The position numbers and the translations under genes were made by a program. A stretch of DNA of 64,000 nt from Arthrobacter_E sp044748305 (GTDB lineage: Bacteria; Actinomycetota; Actinomycetes; Actinomycetales; Micrococcaceae), in assembly GCF_044748305.1 (NCBI RefSeq), contig NZ_JBIVFT010000006.1:179899-243898 (forward strand), read 5' to 3'. The notes under the pieces are model-generated. The model was not told the DNA's origin, made no database searches, and saw only the letters and a list, made by a program, of their open reading frames with translations. Shown piece after piece: positions 16,428 to 24,496 of the stretch. Numbering within the stretch: position 1 is the stretch's first letter; every line of letters starts with the position of its first letter.

Positions 16428-17318
16428 TCAGCTGGCGCGGCCCAGGTGCCGCAACGGCATCCAGCGGGTGACGAGCCGCTGATACGCCGCGGCTGCGCCC
16501 GTCATGTCCCCTTCGGCCAGGCATTCGATACCCAGGCGCACATCGGTGGGGGAATCGTCCGGGTAGACCTTGTCCGCCAGGGCGCCGTAGTCCAGTTCCA
16601 GGACGCTGCGAGGGCTGAACCGTTCCAGCCAGCTCACCACGCGCGCCATCTCTTCGAAGAAGTCGAGCTCCGGGGCGCTGAGCGAGAGGGCAGCCACCAG
16701 GGACCGGGAACGGCTGATCGCTTCCAGGACCGGGATGTACTGCCGGAGCGTGGCGATGCTTCCATCCCCATGATTGAGCATCTCCTGGCGGTCTCCTTCG
16801 TGGAAGAAGATGAACCAGGCGAAGGGCACGCCCCAGGTCGCGGTCCGGGTGAACAGCAGATCCGAATCGACCACACCGGAGTCCACCAAGGTTTTCAGCC
16901 GCGCCTGATGCCGTTCCGTGGCGTCGGTCGGCACGATCCTGCGCAGGTTCTCGGCACTCGAACCGTCGCTGAGTTCCTCCGCCGCGAGGGCGGCCCGCAG
17001 CACGGCCTGATTGGGGCAGTAGAGCAGGGCGCCCCGCTCGGCTGGGTCGGCGATCACCCGCGCGAGCTCCGCCCGGCTGCCGGGGTAGGGGTCATTGGGC
17101 TTGCGCAGCAGGCGGTGGAGGGAGGAGCGCATCTCGCGGCGCTCGACGTCGTCACGCAATGCCCGCAGGCCCGCCGGCGTCGTGGGTGCATCCGCGTCCA
17201 GCGCACCGAACTGAGCCACGATGGCGCGGCGTTGAGCCGCGCTGAAAGCCTCCAGGGGCTGGTAGGCGCGGAGGCTGGAGGTGTACGGGAATCCGGTGGG
17301 GGAGTCGTACAGGGTCAT
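16428..17318 (-). CDS. Conserved-looking protein of unknown function
   Basis: A 296-residue soluble protein, mostly alpha-helical by composition, without signal peptide or membrane segment. The N-terminal MTLYDSPTGFPYTSSLRAYQPLEAF and the central WGVPFAWFIFFHEGDRQEM read like conserved blocks, but I cannot assign a family. It lies 29 nt downstream of the exonuclease III gene on the same strand, so the two may be cotranscribed. GC content and codon use match neighbouring genes, arguing against recent transfer. Confidence 0.7.
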   Translation of the reverse strand: MTLYDSPTGFPYTSSLRAYQPLEAFSAAQRRAIVAQFGALDADAPTTPAGLRALRDDVERREMRSSLHRLLRKPNDPYPGSRAELARVIADPAERGALLYCPNQAVLRAALAAEELSDGSSAENLRRIVPTDATERHQARLKTLVDSGVVDSDLLFTRTATWGVPFAWFIFFHEGDRQEMLNHGDGSIATLRQYIPVLEAISRSRSLVAALSLSAPELDFFEEMARVVSWLERFSPRSVLELDYGALADKVYPDDSPTDVRLGIECLAEGDMTGAAAAYQRLVTRWMPLRHLGRAS

Positions 17319-17347
17319 GGTGTTCCCGGATCCGCAGGGGACACGGA

Positions 17348-18154
17348 TCAGTCCGTGAGCTCGACGATGACCGGGGCATGGTCGCTGGCGCCCTTGCCCT
17401 TGCGCTCCTCGCGGTCGATCACGGCGCCGCTGACGCGCGAGGTCAGCGCGGGGGAGGTCATGACGAAGTCGATGCGCATGCCCTCCTTCTTGGGGAAGCG
17501 CAGCTGCTTGTAGTCCCAGTAGGTGTAGACGCCGGGGCCGGGGTTCAGCGGGCGGACCACGTCCGTGAAGCTGGCTTCTTCAAAGGCCCGGAATGCTGTG
17601 CGCTCCGGCTCCGAGACGTGGGTGAGTCCTTCCTCGATGAAGTAGTCGATGTCCCAGACATCGTCGTCCTGAGGTGCGATGTTCCAGTCGCCCATGAGGG
17701 CGATCTGGGCGGCCGGATCGGCGGCGAGCCAACCCTCGGCGTCGTTCTTCAGGGTGTCCAGCCACTCCAGCTTGTACGGCATGTGCTCATCATCCAGGGC
17801 GCGGCCATTGGGCACGTAGAGGCTCCAGATGCGGACTCCGTTGCAGGTGGCGGCGATGGCGCGGGCCTCCTGCTCCGGATTCACCCCGCCCTTGCCGAAC
17901 TCCGGCTGGCCGGGGAAAGTGCGCTCCACGTCCTCCAGGCCTACCCGGGAGGCGATGGCGACGCCGTTCCACTGGCTGAAACCGAAATGCGCCACCTCAT
18001 AGTCCATGCGCTCGAAGAGTTCCCAGGGGAAGTTCTCGTCTTTGCACTTGGTCTCCTGGATGGCCAGGACATCGCAGTCGCTGCGTTCCAGCCAGGCTTC
18101 GACGCGGTCGGCACGGGCGCGGAGGGAGTTGACGTTCCAGGTGGCGATCTTCAC
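17348..18154 (-). CDS. xth: Exodeoxyribonuclease III
   Basis: A 268-residue enzyme of the ExoIII/AP-endonuclease family, which cleaves DNA 5' of abasic sites and degrades 3' ends during base-excision repair. Conserved residues are N7 (TWNVNS), metal ligand E34 (QETK), the GDWNIAP block, and the C-terminal SDHAP with D258 and H259. Length is normal. The GTG start has no Shine-Dalgarno site. Instead TAGCTT ends exactly 6 nt upstream, suggesting a leaderless mRNA. It is divergent from the OYE gene across 76 nt. Confidence 0.95.
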   Translation of the reverse strand: MKIATWNVNSLRARADRVEAWLERSDCDVLAIQETKCKDENFPWELFERMDYEVAHFGFSQWNGVAIASRVGLEDVERTFPGQPEFGKGGVNPEQEARAIAATCNGVRIWSLYVPNGRALDDEHMPYKLEWLDTLKNDAEGWLAADPAAQIALMGDWNIAPQDDDVWDIDYFIEEGLTHVSEPERTAFRAFEEASFTDVVRPLNPGPGVYTYWDYKQLRFPKKEGMRIDFVMTSPALTSRVSGAVIDREERKGKGASDHAPVIVELTD

Positions 18155-18160
18155 GCTCCC

Positions 18161-18166
18161 AAGCTA
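18161..18166 (-). promoter_or_regulatory. Candidate -10 element of leaderless xth
   Basis: On the minus strand TAGCTT ends 6 nt before the GTG at 18154. Confidence 0.5.
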
Positions 18167-18230
18167 TCAAAGCGGGCCGACAGTTACAGGCCACGGAATA
18201 TGCTGCACCCACCCGGGGTTGCCGAGAAGC

Positions 18231-19367
18231 GTGAGCACACTTTTCACTGAAGCCGTCCTGTCCGCCCCGTCCGGCCAGCTCACGCTGCGCAACCGGACCT
18301 TCCTCGCCCCCATGTGCATGTATTCGGTGGACGCCCGTGACGGCGTGCCGACGCCCTGGCACCTGGTCCATCTGGGTGCGCGCGCCGCGGGTGGCTTCGG
18401 CATGGTGATCGCGGAGGCCACCGCCGTCGTGCCGGAGGGGCGGATCTCGCCCGAGGACCTCGGCCTGTGGAACGACGAACAGGTGGAGGCCTTCAAGCCG
18501 ATCACCGCCTTCATCAAGAGCCAGGGTGCCGCGGCGGGTGTCCAGCTCGCGCACGCCGGGGGCAAGGCCTCCACGTACGGCTGGATTCCGCGGTGGGCGT
18601 CCCAGGGGCTGACGGGTTCGGTTCCGGTCGACGACGGCGGCTGGACCACCGTGGCTCCATCGGTCACCTCGGTGCACGGGCTGGCCGAGCCCCGTGAGCT
18701 GAGCGTGGCAGAGATCCAGGACTCCGTGCAGGCCTGGGCCGCGGCCGCGCGTCGTGCCGAGGCGGCCGGCTTCGACTTCATCCAGATCCACGCCGCGCAC
18801 GGCTACCTGGTCCACCAGTTCCTGTCCCCGCTGACGAACACCCGCACCGATTCCTATGGCGGCTCCTTCGAGGGCCGGACCCGGTACCTGCGCGAGGTGG
18901 TGGCCGCGGTGCGTGAGGCATGGCCGGCCGAGAAGCCTCTGGGTGTCCGGTTCTCCGGCTCCGACTGGGTCGAGGACGGCTGGACCATCGAGGAGACGGC
19001 TCGGCTCTCCGTGGAGTTGCGGGCCGAGGGAGTGACCGTGTTCGACCTGTCCAGTGGCGGGATCGGGGCCTACCATGGGCCGACCGGTCCGGGATATCAG
19101 ATCGCACTGGCCGATGAGGTGAAGAAGGCCCTCGCCGCGGATTCGCTGGAGCGCGGCGTGGAGAACGACGCCTTCGTCACCGCTGTCGGCATGATCACGA
19201 CGGCTCAGCAGGCCGAGCAGGTGCTGGTGAACGGCCAGGCAGACGGCGTCTCGATCGCCCGTGCGGCGCTCAAGGAGCCGGAGTGGGCCGCCCTCGCCGC
19301 CCGGGCTCTGGGTGAGACCGTCGAGGACGCCCCGTTCGCCCCGCAGTACTGGCGCGCGCACTGGTGA
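18231..19367 (+). CDS. Old Yellow Enzyme (NADH:flavin oxidoreductase, YqjM type)
   Basis: A 378-residue FMN-dependent ene-reductase, reducing activated C=C bonds with NAD(P)H in the cytoplasm. The thermophilic-like/YqjM subclass is shown by C29 in APMCMYS, HAGGKAS near residue 105, the substrate-binding pair in IHAAHGYL, and the LSPLTNTRTDSYGGS loop. The GTG at 18231 gives the normal family length; the frame stays open from 18006, but that region is the xth gene on the other strand. It may serve xenobiotic or electrophile detoxification. No operon partner is visible. Confidence 0.92.
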   Translation: MSTLFTEAVLSAPSGQLTLRNRTFLAPMCMYSVDARDGVPTPWHLVHLGARAAGGFGMVIAEATAVVPEGRISPEDLGLWNDEQVEAFKPITAFIKSQGAAAGVQLAHAGGKASTYGWIPRWASQGLTGSVPVDDGGWTTVAPSVTSVHGLAEPRELSVAEIQDSVQAWAAAARRAEAAGFDFIQIHAAHGYLVHQFLSPLTNTRTDSYGGSFEGRTRYLREVVAAVREAWPAEKPLGVRFSGSDWVEDGWTIEETARLSVELRAEGVTVFDLSSGGIGAYHGPTGPGYQIALADEVKKALAADSLERGVENDAFVTAVGMITTAQQAEQVLVNGQADGVSIARAALKEPEWAALAARALGETVEDAPFAPQYWRAHW

Positions 19368-19417
19368 GATGAGGGCGGGCGGCTGCTTGAGGGCCTTCCC
19401 GGCAGGGGATAGCGGAC

Positions 19418-20488
19418 TCAGCGGGACGCGGACGCCAGGGGAGTCTTGTCCTCCCGGGCGTCCCGGACCCGCTGGCCGGACAACAGGCCCGGCAGACCAC
19501 GGCCTCGTTCGGTGAACACCAAGGCCCCGAGCGTCGCCAGCACGAACAACGCTTCGAAGAAACCGAAGTAGCTCAGCAGCGCGTAACCGCCGATCCCGCC
19601 GAGGAAGCGCAGCAGCCGAGCCGCCCAGCGGGGGAGCGCGCCGCCGTCGTACTCCAATTGCACCGCGTGGTCGCCGACGGTCCTGCCGCTGACCAGCGTG
19701 ACCATGAGCCAGAGCAGGAAGGTCACGCCCGCGCCGATCCCCACGGAGTAGTGCTCGTCCAGCATCGCCTGCCGGTCGTCCATCACGTACAGCAGGAACG
19801 CGCGGATGCCGACGGTGATCGAGGTGCTCAGGAGCGTGAATCCCAGCCAATCGCAGAACATCCCCAGAAGGCGCCGGGGTTTCGTCACCGGCTGGGCGAC
19901 GGCGGTTGCGGCGGCTTCTCGACGACGGAAGAACGGCAGCGCCACAAGCGAGCCGACGACGGCGCCGAGGGTGTTCGCCATCAGGTCGTCCACGTCGAAG
20001 ACCCGGTAAGCGCACGGGTAGAGTCCCCAGACCCCGGTCAGCTGAGTGAATTCGATCAGGGCTGAAACCCCGAGCCCGGTCAGCCCTGCCACGAGCACCC
20101 CGCGCGACCCCAAGGCCCGGATGAAGAATCCCAGCGGGGCGAAGAGCAGCACGTTGAACGCCACCTGCAGCACCGCGGTGTCCGTGACGGCATTCCTCAG
20201 GCCCCCGCCGGAGCGGGACAGCGATTCCTGGATGTCGTGAACGAATCCGAAAGGCTGCAGATTGACCCCGGCGCAGCGGACCGTCTCAGGATCAGGCAGG
20301 GGGAGCAGGGTGTAGGTCCAGATCGCCCAGAAGTACACCACGAGTGCGGCCCACAGCAGGGCCCGTCCCAGGGTGAGCCGCCCCCGCCTCCGGTAGCTGG
20401 CGGCGACGAAGGGCACGAAGAGGAGTACCCCTGTCACCAGGCCGAGCCCGATGGCGATGATCCCTGACGCGAGTTGGTTCTCTCCCAT
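19418..20488 (-). CDS. VanZ-like/RDD-domain membrane protein
   Basis: A 356-residue membrane protein in two parts. The first ~185 residues form a VanZ-like domain: four to five helices with WTYTLLPLPDPETV, FNVLLFAPLGFFIRAL, the conserved glutamate in SALIEFTQL, and DVDDLMANTLGAVVG. The C-terminal half resembles an RDD domain (AVQLEYDGGALPRWAARLLRF) with further helices. VanZ proteins are linked to teicoplanin tolerance and envelope change; in soil actinobacteria the role is unknown. Convergent with the OYE gene. Confidence 0.82.
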   Translation of the reverse strand: MGENQLASGIIAIGLGLVTGVLLFVPFVAASYRRRGRLTLGRALLWAALVVYFWAIWTYTLLPLPDPETVRCAGVNLQPFGFVHDIQESLSRSGGGLRNAVTDTAVLQVAFNVLLFAPLGFFIRALGSRGVLVAGLTGLGVSALIEFTQLTGVWGLYPCAYRVFDVDDLMANTLGAVVGSLVALPFFRRREAAATAVAQPVTKPRRLLGMFCDWLGFTLLSTSITVGIRAFLLYVMDDRQAMLDEHYSVGIGAGVTFLLWLMVTLVSGRTVGDHAVQLEYDGGALPRWAARLLRFLGGIGGYALLSYFGFFEALFVLATLGALVFTERGRGLPGLLSGQRVRDAREDKTPLASASR

Positions 20489-20590
20489 GGTTCACGAGTA
20501 TTTCACCGGGCGCGGGGCCGTGTGAGGGGTCTGTGACCGGGGCCACGAGCCCGCTGCTTCGGTGCGAGGCCGCTCACCGAGGGAGCGATC

Positions 20591-21127
20591 TCACCACCAA
20601 TCAGCGAGCTCGGCGGAAGGATCCGGGCCGGGGCCGCCGTCCGGCCCAGCGCCGCGTTTCAGCATCACTTCCACCACTTCGCGGACGACGTCGAGCGCCT
20701 CCTGAAGCGCCGTGGCGTCGGTCAGGGTCTCCGCCCACTTCCGGTCGAAGGTGGCGGTCGCCTGACGCACGACGCGCTGTGCCTCTGCCGCCGGGGCGGC
20801 GGACCAGTCGAACTCGACCGCACGCACGGGAGAGTCCTCGACGGGCGTCGACGGGGTGTCCCTGACGTGCACCGCCTGATCGGTGACCAGGAAACCCACA
20901 CTCTCCACGCGACGGGCGAAGAGGTTCCGGGCTTGCAGCCCTGCGAAGAGCAGCGCTGTCTCACCCAGGAGCAAGGCCTCCTCCCCGAGATCCGTGCACG
21001 CCTGGGTGAAAACCTCCCCGGCCTCCGAGACCGGGTGCTCGCTCAGACCGGGCGCGAACAGCAGGAAACGAACCGGCCCGGTCCTTCGCTGCACCAGCCG
21101 GAGCACCTCTTCGGCGACGGGCCTCAT
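20591..21127 (-). CDS. Unknown protein of the two-component operon
   Basis: A 178-residue soluble protein whose start overlaps the response-regulator stop by 4 nt. It begins with an amphipathic helix (MRPVAEEVLRLVQRR), has a central beta-rich segment (ESVGFLVTDQAVHVRD), and ends in a helix plus a Gly/Pro tail and WW. I recognise no family. Tight coupling to kinase and regulator suggests a signalling accessory role. Confidence 0.7.
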   Translation of the reverse strand: MRPVAEEVLRLVQRRTGPVRFLLFAPGLSEHPVSEAGEVFTQACTDLGEEALLLGETALLFAGLQARNLFARRVESVGFLVTDQAVHVRDTPSTPVEDSPVRAVEFDWSAAPAAEAQRVVRQATATFDRKWAETLTDATALQEALDVVREVVEVMLKRGAGPDGGPGPDPSAELADWW

Positions 21128-21744
21128 CGCATGCCTTCCCTGCGCAACGCCTTCGCGATCGCGGCGGCCCGCGAATCCACGCCGAGTTTGGCGTAGATGT
21201 GCGCCAGATGGGTCTTCACCGTCGCCTCTGAGATGAACAGTTTCCGGCCGAGTTCCTTGTTGGAAAGTCCCTGGGTGAGCAGCGTCAGCAGTTCCGCTTC
21301 ACGCGGCGTGAGAGCCTCGTCGGGGTTGCGCATCTGCTGGAAGAGCCGGCTCGCCACGGGCGCGCTCATATGGCTCTGCCCCTTGGCCGAGCCTCGCACG
21401 GCGGCGAAGATCTCATCCGGGGCGGCGTCTTTGAGCAGGTACCCCATGGCACCGGCATCGACGGCCCGCACGATGTCCGCATCCGAATCGTAGGTGGTGA
21501 AGACCAGCACGGCCTGCGTCGGGCGCTCGGCCCGGAGCCGCCGGATCGCCTCGATCCCGTCGATGCCCGGCCCCATGGCGAGGTCCATGAGCACCACGTC
21601 GGGCCCGTGCTCCAAGGCTGCGGAGAGCCCATCCTCCCCCGAGGAGGCCTCGGCCACCACCTCCAGGTCCGGCTGGGTGCCCAGCAGCGCGCGCAATCCG
21701 CTCCGCACGACGAGATGGTCATCCACCAGCAGCACCGTGATCAT
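21124..21744 (-). CDS. NarL/LuxR-type response regulator
   Basis: A 206-residue DNA-binding response regulator. The receiver domain has the acidic pair DD at 8-9, phospho-acceptor D54 (VLMDLAM) and the conserved lysine in YLLKDAA. The C-terminal LuxR helix-turn-helix reads LTPREAELLTLLTQGLSNKE followed by ATVKTHLAHIYAKL. The start overlaps the kinase stop by ATGA, so it is translated with its partner. A 14-bp dyad in the divergent region at 22895-22932 is a possible binding site. Confidence 0.93.
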   Translation of the reverse strand: MITVLLVDDHLVVRSGLRALLGTQPDLEVVAEASSGEDGLSAALEHGPDVVLMDLAMGPGIDGIEAIRRLRAERPTQAVLVFTTYDSDADIVRAVDAGAMGYLLKDAAPDEIFAAVRGSAKGQSHMSAPVASRLFQQMRNPDEALTPREAELLTLLTQGLSNKELGRKLFISEATVKTHLAHIYAKLGVDSRAAAIAKALRREGMR

Positions 21745-22853
21745 GCGATTCCTCCCTCTCGATCGCCCGCCGGGATTTCGACCCCGATCACTGTTCCCTC
21801 ACCTGGCGCGGACTCCACCGCAAAGGTACCGCCCAGCTGCTCCACCCGCTGACGCATGGCCCGCAGCCCGTATCCGCCGTCCGGACCGGGCGCCTGAGTG
21901 TCCGCCGGGCGGAAGCCCACGCCGTCGTCGAACACGTCCAGGGTCACGGATCCCGGAAGGAAACCCAGGGTGACGCTCGACGCCGTCGCGCAGGCGTGCC
22001 GCTCCACATTCGCCGCAGCGCTCTGGGCGATGCGCACGACGGCGTGACGGACCTCGGCGGCCAGCGGCCGTGGAACGCCGGTGATGCTCACGCGCATGCC
22101 GGGCACGTGCCGGTGCACGGCGTCGGCCAAGCCGTCCTCCAACGCCACTTCGGCCTCCCGCGGGGCGGCCAGGTCATGCACCAGCCCCCGGGTTTCGGCG
22201 AGATTGACCCGGAGCTGCTCGGTCGCCTGCCGGACCTCCGGGCCGAGCCGCTCCTTCCGGTCGGCTGCCTCGAGCAGCAGCACCGTGCTCGCCAGGCCCT
22301 GGGTGACGGTGTCATGAATTTCGCGGGCCACCCGCTCACGCTCCGCCATGGTCCCGGCGGTCCGCTCGGCAGCGGCCTGGCGCGAGAGCGCCGACTCGAG
22401 CCGTTCATAGACCAAGGTCAGCACCAGTGCCGCTGCGAGTGGTCCCAGGAGCGCCGCGATGTCCGTGTAGTCACTGAGTTTGAACAGCCCGATGGCGGTG
22501 CTCAGTGCAGTCACCCCGGTGGCCAGTGCAGCGGGACGTCCTGTGATCCCCGCCCGGCAGACGAAGAACACTGCGAAAGCGCCCCAGGCGAAGCTCGGGG
22601 CCAGGATGACCAGCACGGCCCAGACCGCCACCAGGACCCAGGTGGCCACGGCCTGGGCGGTGCCGCGGGCCCGTACCGCGGCCACGTACAGCAGGCAGAG
22701 CACGGCGGCGAGGACCAGGACCGAAGCGCTCTCGTACGGGCCGTGGCGGAGAACGTAACGGATCAGGGACGCCGTCATGAGGACGGCGAATCCACAGTGC
22801 ACCGCGACGCCCAGATAGCGCTCGCGGATGGGTGCCGGGATTCCGTCGGTCAT
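21741..22853 (-). CDS. NarL-family sensor histidine kinase (HisKA_3)
   Basis: A 370-residue membrane kinase. About five to six hydrophobic helices fill residues 14-150. The dimerisation domain follows with phospho-acceptor H180 in ERERVAREIHDTVTQG, and then an HATPase with DGVGF and GGYGLRAMRQR. No large extracellular domain is present, so sensing probably uses short loops or a partner protein. A secreted HbpS/GlcG-like protein is encoded divergently, as in the Streptomyces SenS-SenR-HbpS system, and is the obvious candidate partner. TAGAGT ends 6 nt before the ATG, suggesting a leaderless transcript. Confidence 0.92.
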   Translation of the reverse strand: MTDGIPAPIRERYLGVAVHCGFAVLMTASLIRYVLRHGPYESASVLVLAAVLCLLYVAAVRARGTAQAVATWVLVAVWAVLVILAPSFAWGAFAVFFVCRAGITGRPAALATGVTALSTAIGLFKLSDYTDIAALLGPLAAALVLTLVYERLESALSRQAAAERTAGTMAERERVAREIHDTVTQGLASTVLLLEAADRKERLGPEVRQATEQLRVNLAETRGLVHDLAAPREAEVALEDGLADAVHRHVPGMRVSITGVPRPLAAEVRHAVVRIAQSAAANVERHACATASSVTLGFLPGSVTLDVFDDGVGFRPADTQAPGPDGGYGLRAMRQRVEQLGGTFAVESAPGEGTVIGVEIPAGDREGGIA

Positions 22854-22859
22854 GGGCCA

Positions 22860-22865
22860 ACTCTA
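22860..22865 (-). promoter_or_regulatory. Candidate -10 element of leaderless kinase gene
   Basis: On the minus strand TAGAGT ends 6 nt before the ATG at 22853. No Shine-Dalgarno site is present. Confidence 0.5.
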
Positions 22866-22894
22866 CGAGGAGTCCCCGACACGAAAAGCCCCGG

Positions 22895-22932
22895 GGCGAT
22901 CCGTCTCATCCTTTTGGCTGAGACGGATCGCC
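22895..22932. promoter_or_regulatory. 14-bp dyad between kinase and HbpS-like gene
   Basis: Perfect 14-bp arms (22895-22908, 22919-22932) with a 10-nt loop lie 42 nt upstream of the kinase start and ~195 nt upstream of the secreted protein. It could be a response-regulator operator or an early hairpin in the rightward leader. The rest of this 273-nt gap shows no gene. Confidence 0.5.
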
Positions 22933-23126
22933 GAAGGCATGAGAAAGCCCGGCCGGAACAGCCGATGTGCCGCGGAGGCGGCGCCGGAAGGATGGATATC
23001 AAGAGTTCGCGGGCCTCTGGAAGGCCGGGCAAGCGGAACACGGGATGACCGTGGCATCGGAAAACCCGGCACGCCGGGCCTGCGGACTCAACCACCGGTA
23101 CACGATCTTCAGAAAGAAGGCACACC

Positions 23127-23717
23127 ATGGCCATGAGCAAGAGCAACGTCAAGATCCTCAGCGCCGCAGCGGCGGCACTCGTCCTCACAGGCGGCATCAC
23201 GGCAGCGGCGAATGCCGGCCAGGGAGCGACCCCCGAGGCCGCGGCTCAGGCCGCCCCGGCGGCCGTGAAGACCGTCGACATCCCGGCCGGAACCGGCACC
23301 ACCGTAGCCCAGAACCGGGTGTCCGCGACGGCGTCCGCGAAGGCTGTCCAGGCCGCACTCGCCAAGTGCGTCGGTGACAAGCTCCCGTTCGTGACCGTCT
23401 CCGTCGTGGACCGCTTCGGCACCGTACAGGCCGTGCTCCGTGGCGACAACGCTGCTGAGCACACCATCGAAGCATCCAAGCAGAAGGCCTACACTGCCGC
23501 CGCATTCGGCGCCCCCACCAGCGAGCTCGCGGGCCGCATCAACGGCAACGGCAAGCCGTCCATCGCGGACCTGCCGGGCACGCTCTTCCTGGCCGGAGGT
23601 GTCCCGCTGAAGGTCAACGGTGTCTCGGTGGCAGGCATCGGCGTCGGCGGGGCCCCGGACGGCGCCCTCGACGAGTCCTGCGCGGCAGCCGGTGCCGCAG
23701 CGATCCTGGGCAAGTAG
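23127..23717 (+). CDS. Secreted HbpS/GlcG-family (heme-binding) protein
   Basis: A 196-residue exported protein with a Sec signal peptide (basic start, hydrophobic core, likely cleavage after ANA at 30). The mature part is a DUF336/GlcG domain: VSVVDRFGTVQAVLRGDNA, then the helix TIEASKQKAYTAAAFG, and a closing GIGVGGAPDGALDESCAAAG. HbpS of Streptomyces reticuli has this fold, binds heme and iron, and signals redox stress to the SenS kinase. Here a SenS-like kinase is divergently encoded. AGAAAGAAGG lies 6 nt before the ATG. The heme ligand of HbpS cannot be aligned reliably by eye. Confidence 0.85.
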   Translation: MAMSKSNVKILSAAAAALVLTGGITAAANAGQGATPEAAAQAAPAAVKTVDIPAGTGTTVAQNRVSATASAKAVQAALAKCVGDKLPFVTVSVVDRFGTVQAVLRGDNAAEHTIEASKQKAYTAAAFGAPTSELAGRINGNGKPSIADLPGTLFLAGGVPLKVNGVSVAGIGVGGAPDGALDESCAAAGAAAILGK

Positions 23718-23727
23718 AAGAGGCATC

Positions 23728-24474
23728 ATGGAAGCCATGCCTACGCGTGGCGCCGTGTTGAAGGGGAGCCTGGCGGCACTGCTCGCCGGGCTCCTCGCCG
23801 CATGCGCGCCCGAGCACGTGAAGGACGACGGCGGGGCGCCCGCAGCGGGCGGTCCGGCGCCGTCGTCGTCCGGAACGGAAGGGACACCGCCCATGAGCAG
23901 CACCACGACGCCGTCGTCCGCCGCGTCAGCCGATGCCGGGAAGTCCCGCGCTGCCGCGCGGGCGGCGTTGAGGCCGGCGGAGCGTGCGCGGCTGGATCAG
24001 GACCTCATCCGGGCCGCCAAAGCCAACGACCCGGCCCGGGTGAGGCAGCTCATCGCTCAAGGCGGCGACGTCAACGCCAAGGACTCCATTCAGGATTCCG
24101 CCTTCCTGTACGCCGGGGCGGAGGGGTTCAACGACGTCCTGCGTCTCACCTTGGCGGCCGGCGCCGAGGTGCGGAGCACCAACCGCTACGGTGGCACGGC
24201 CCTCATCCCGGCCTGCGAGCACGGGCATGTGGAGACCATCAGGATCCTGATCGCGGCAGGCGTCCCGGTGAATCACGTGAACAATCTCGGGTGGACCGGC
24301 ATGCAGGAGGCGATCCTGCTCAACACCGGTGGACCGCGCCAGCAGGAGGCTGTGCGCCTGTTGCTCGCGGCCGGGGCGGATCCTGGGATCAAGGACCCGC
24401 AAGGGCGCACCGCGCTGGACAACGCCCGTCGGACGGGGTTCACGGAGATCGCGAAGATCATCGAGACGCACTGA
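23728..24474 (+). CDS. Ankyrin-repeat lipoprotein
   Basis: A 248-residue protein with a lipoprotein signal (LLAAC, lipidated C26), a low-complexity Ser/Pro/Gly linker to about residue 75, and then four to five ankyrin repeats, for example DPARVRQLIAQGGDVNAKD, HGHVETIRILIAAGVPVNHV and EAVRLLLAAGADPGIKDPQG. It probably acts as a protein-binding module on the outer face of the membrane. AGAAGAGG precedes ATG 23728; ATG 23737 is an alternative. It begins 10 nt after the HbpS-like gene and is likely cotranscribed, linking it to the same stress response. Confidence 0.85.
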   Translation: MEAMPTRGAVLKGSLAALLAGLLAACAPEHVKDDGGAPAAGGPAPSSSGTEGTPPMSSTTTPSSAASADAGKSRAAARAALRPAERARLDQDLIRAAKANDPARVRQLIAQGGDVNAKDSIQDSAFLYAGAEGFNDVLRLTLAAGAEVRSTNRYGGTALIPACEHGHVETIRILIAAGVPVNHVNNLGWTGMQEAILLNTGGPRQQEAVRLLLAAGADPGIKDPQGRTALDNARRTGFTEIAKIIETH

Positions 24475-24496
24475 AACGAGACGCACGGGAGGGGCG

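Noticed and set aside
17997..20015. 672-codon minus-strand open frame
   Set aside because: It spans three real genes in another frame and is Arg/Gly/Pro-rich without any recognisable domain.
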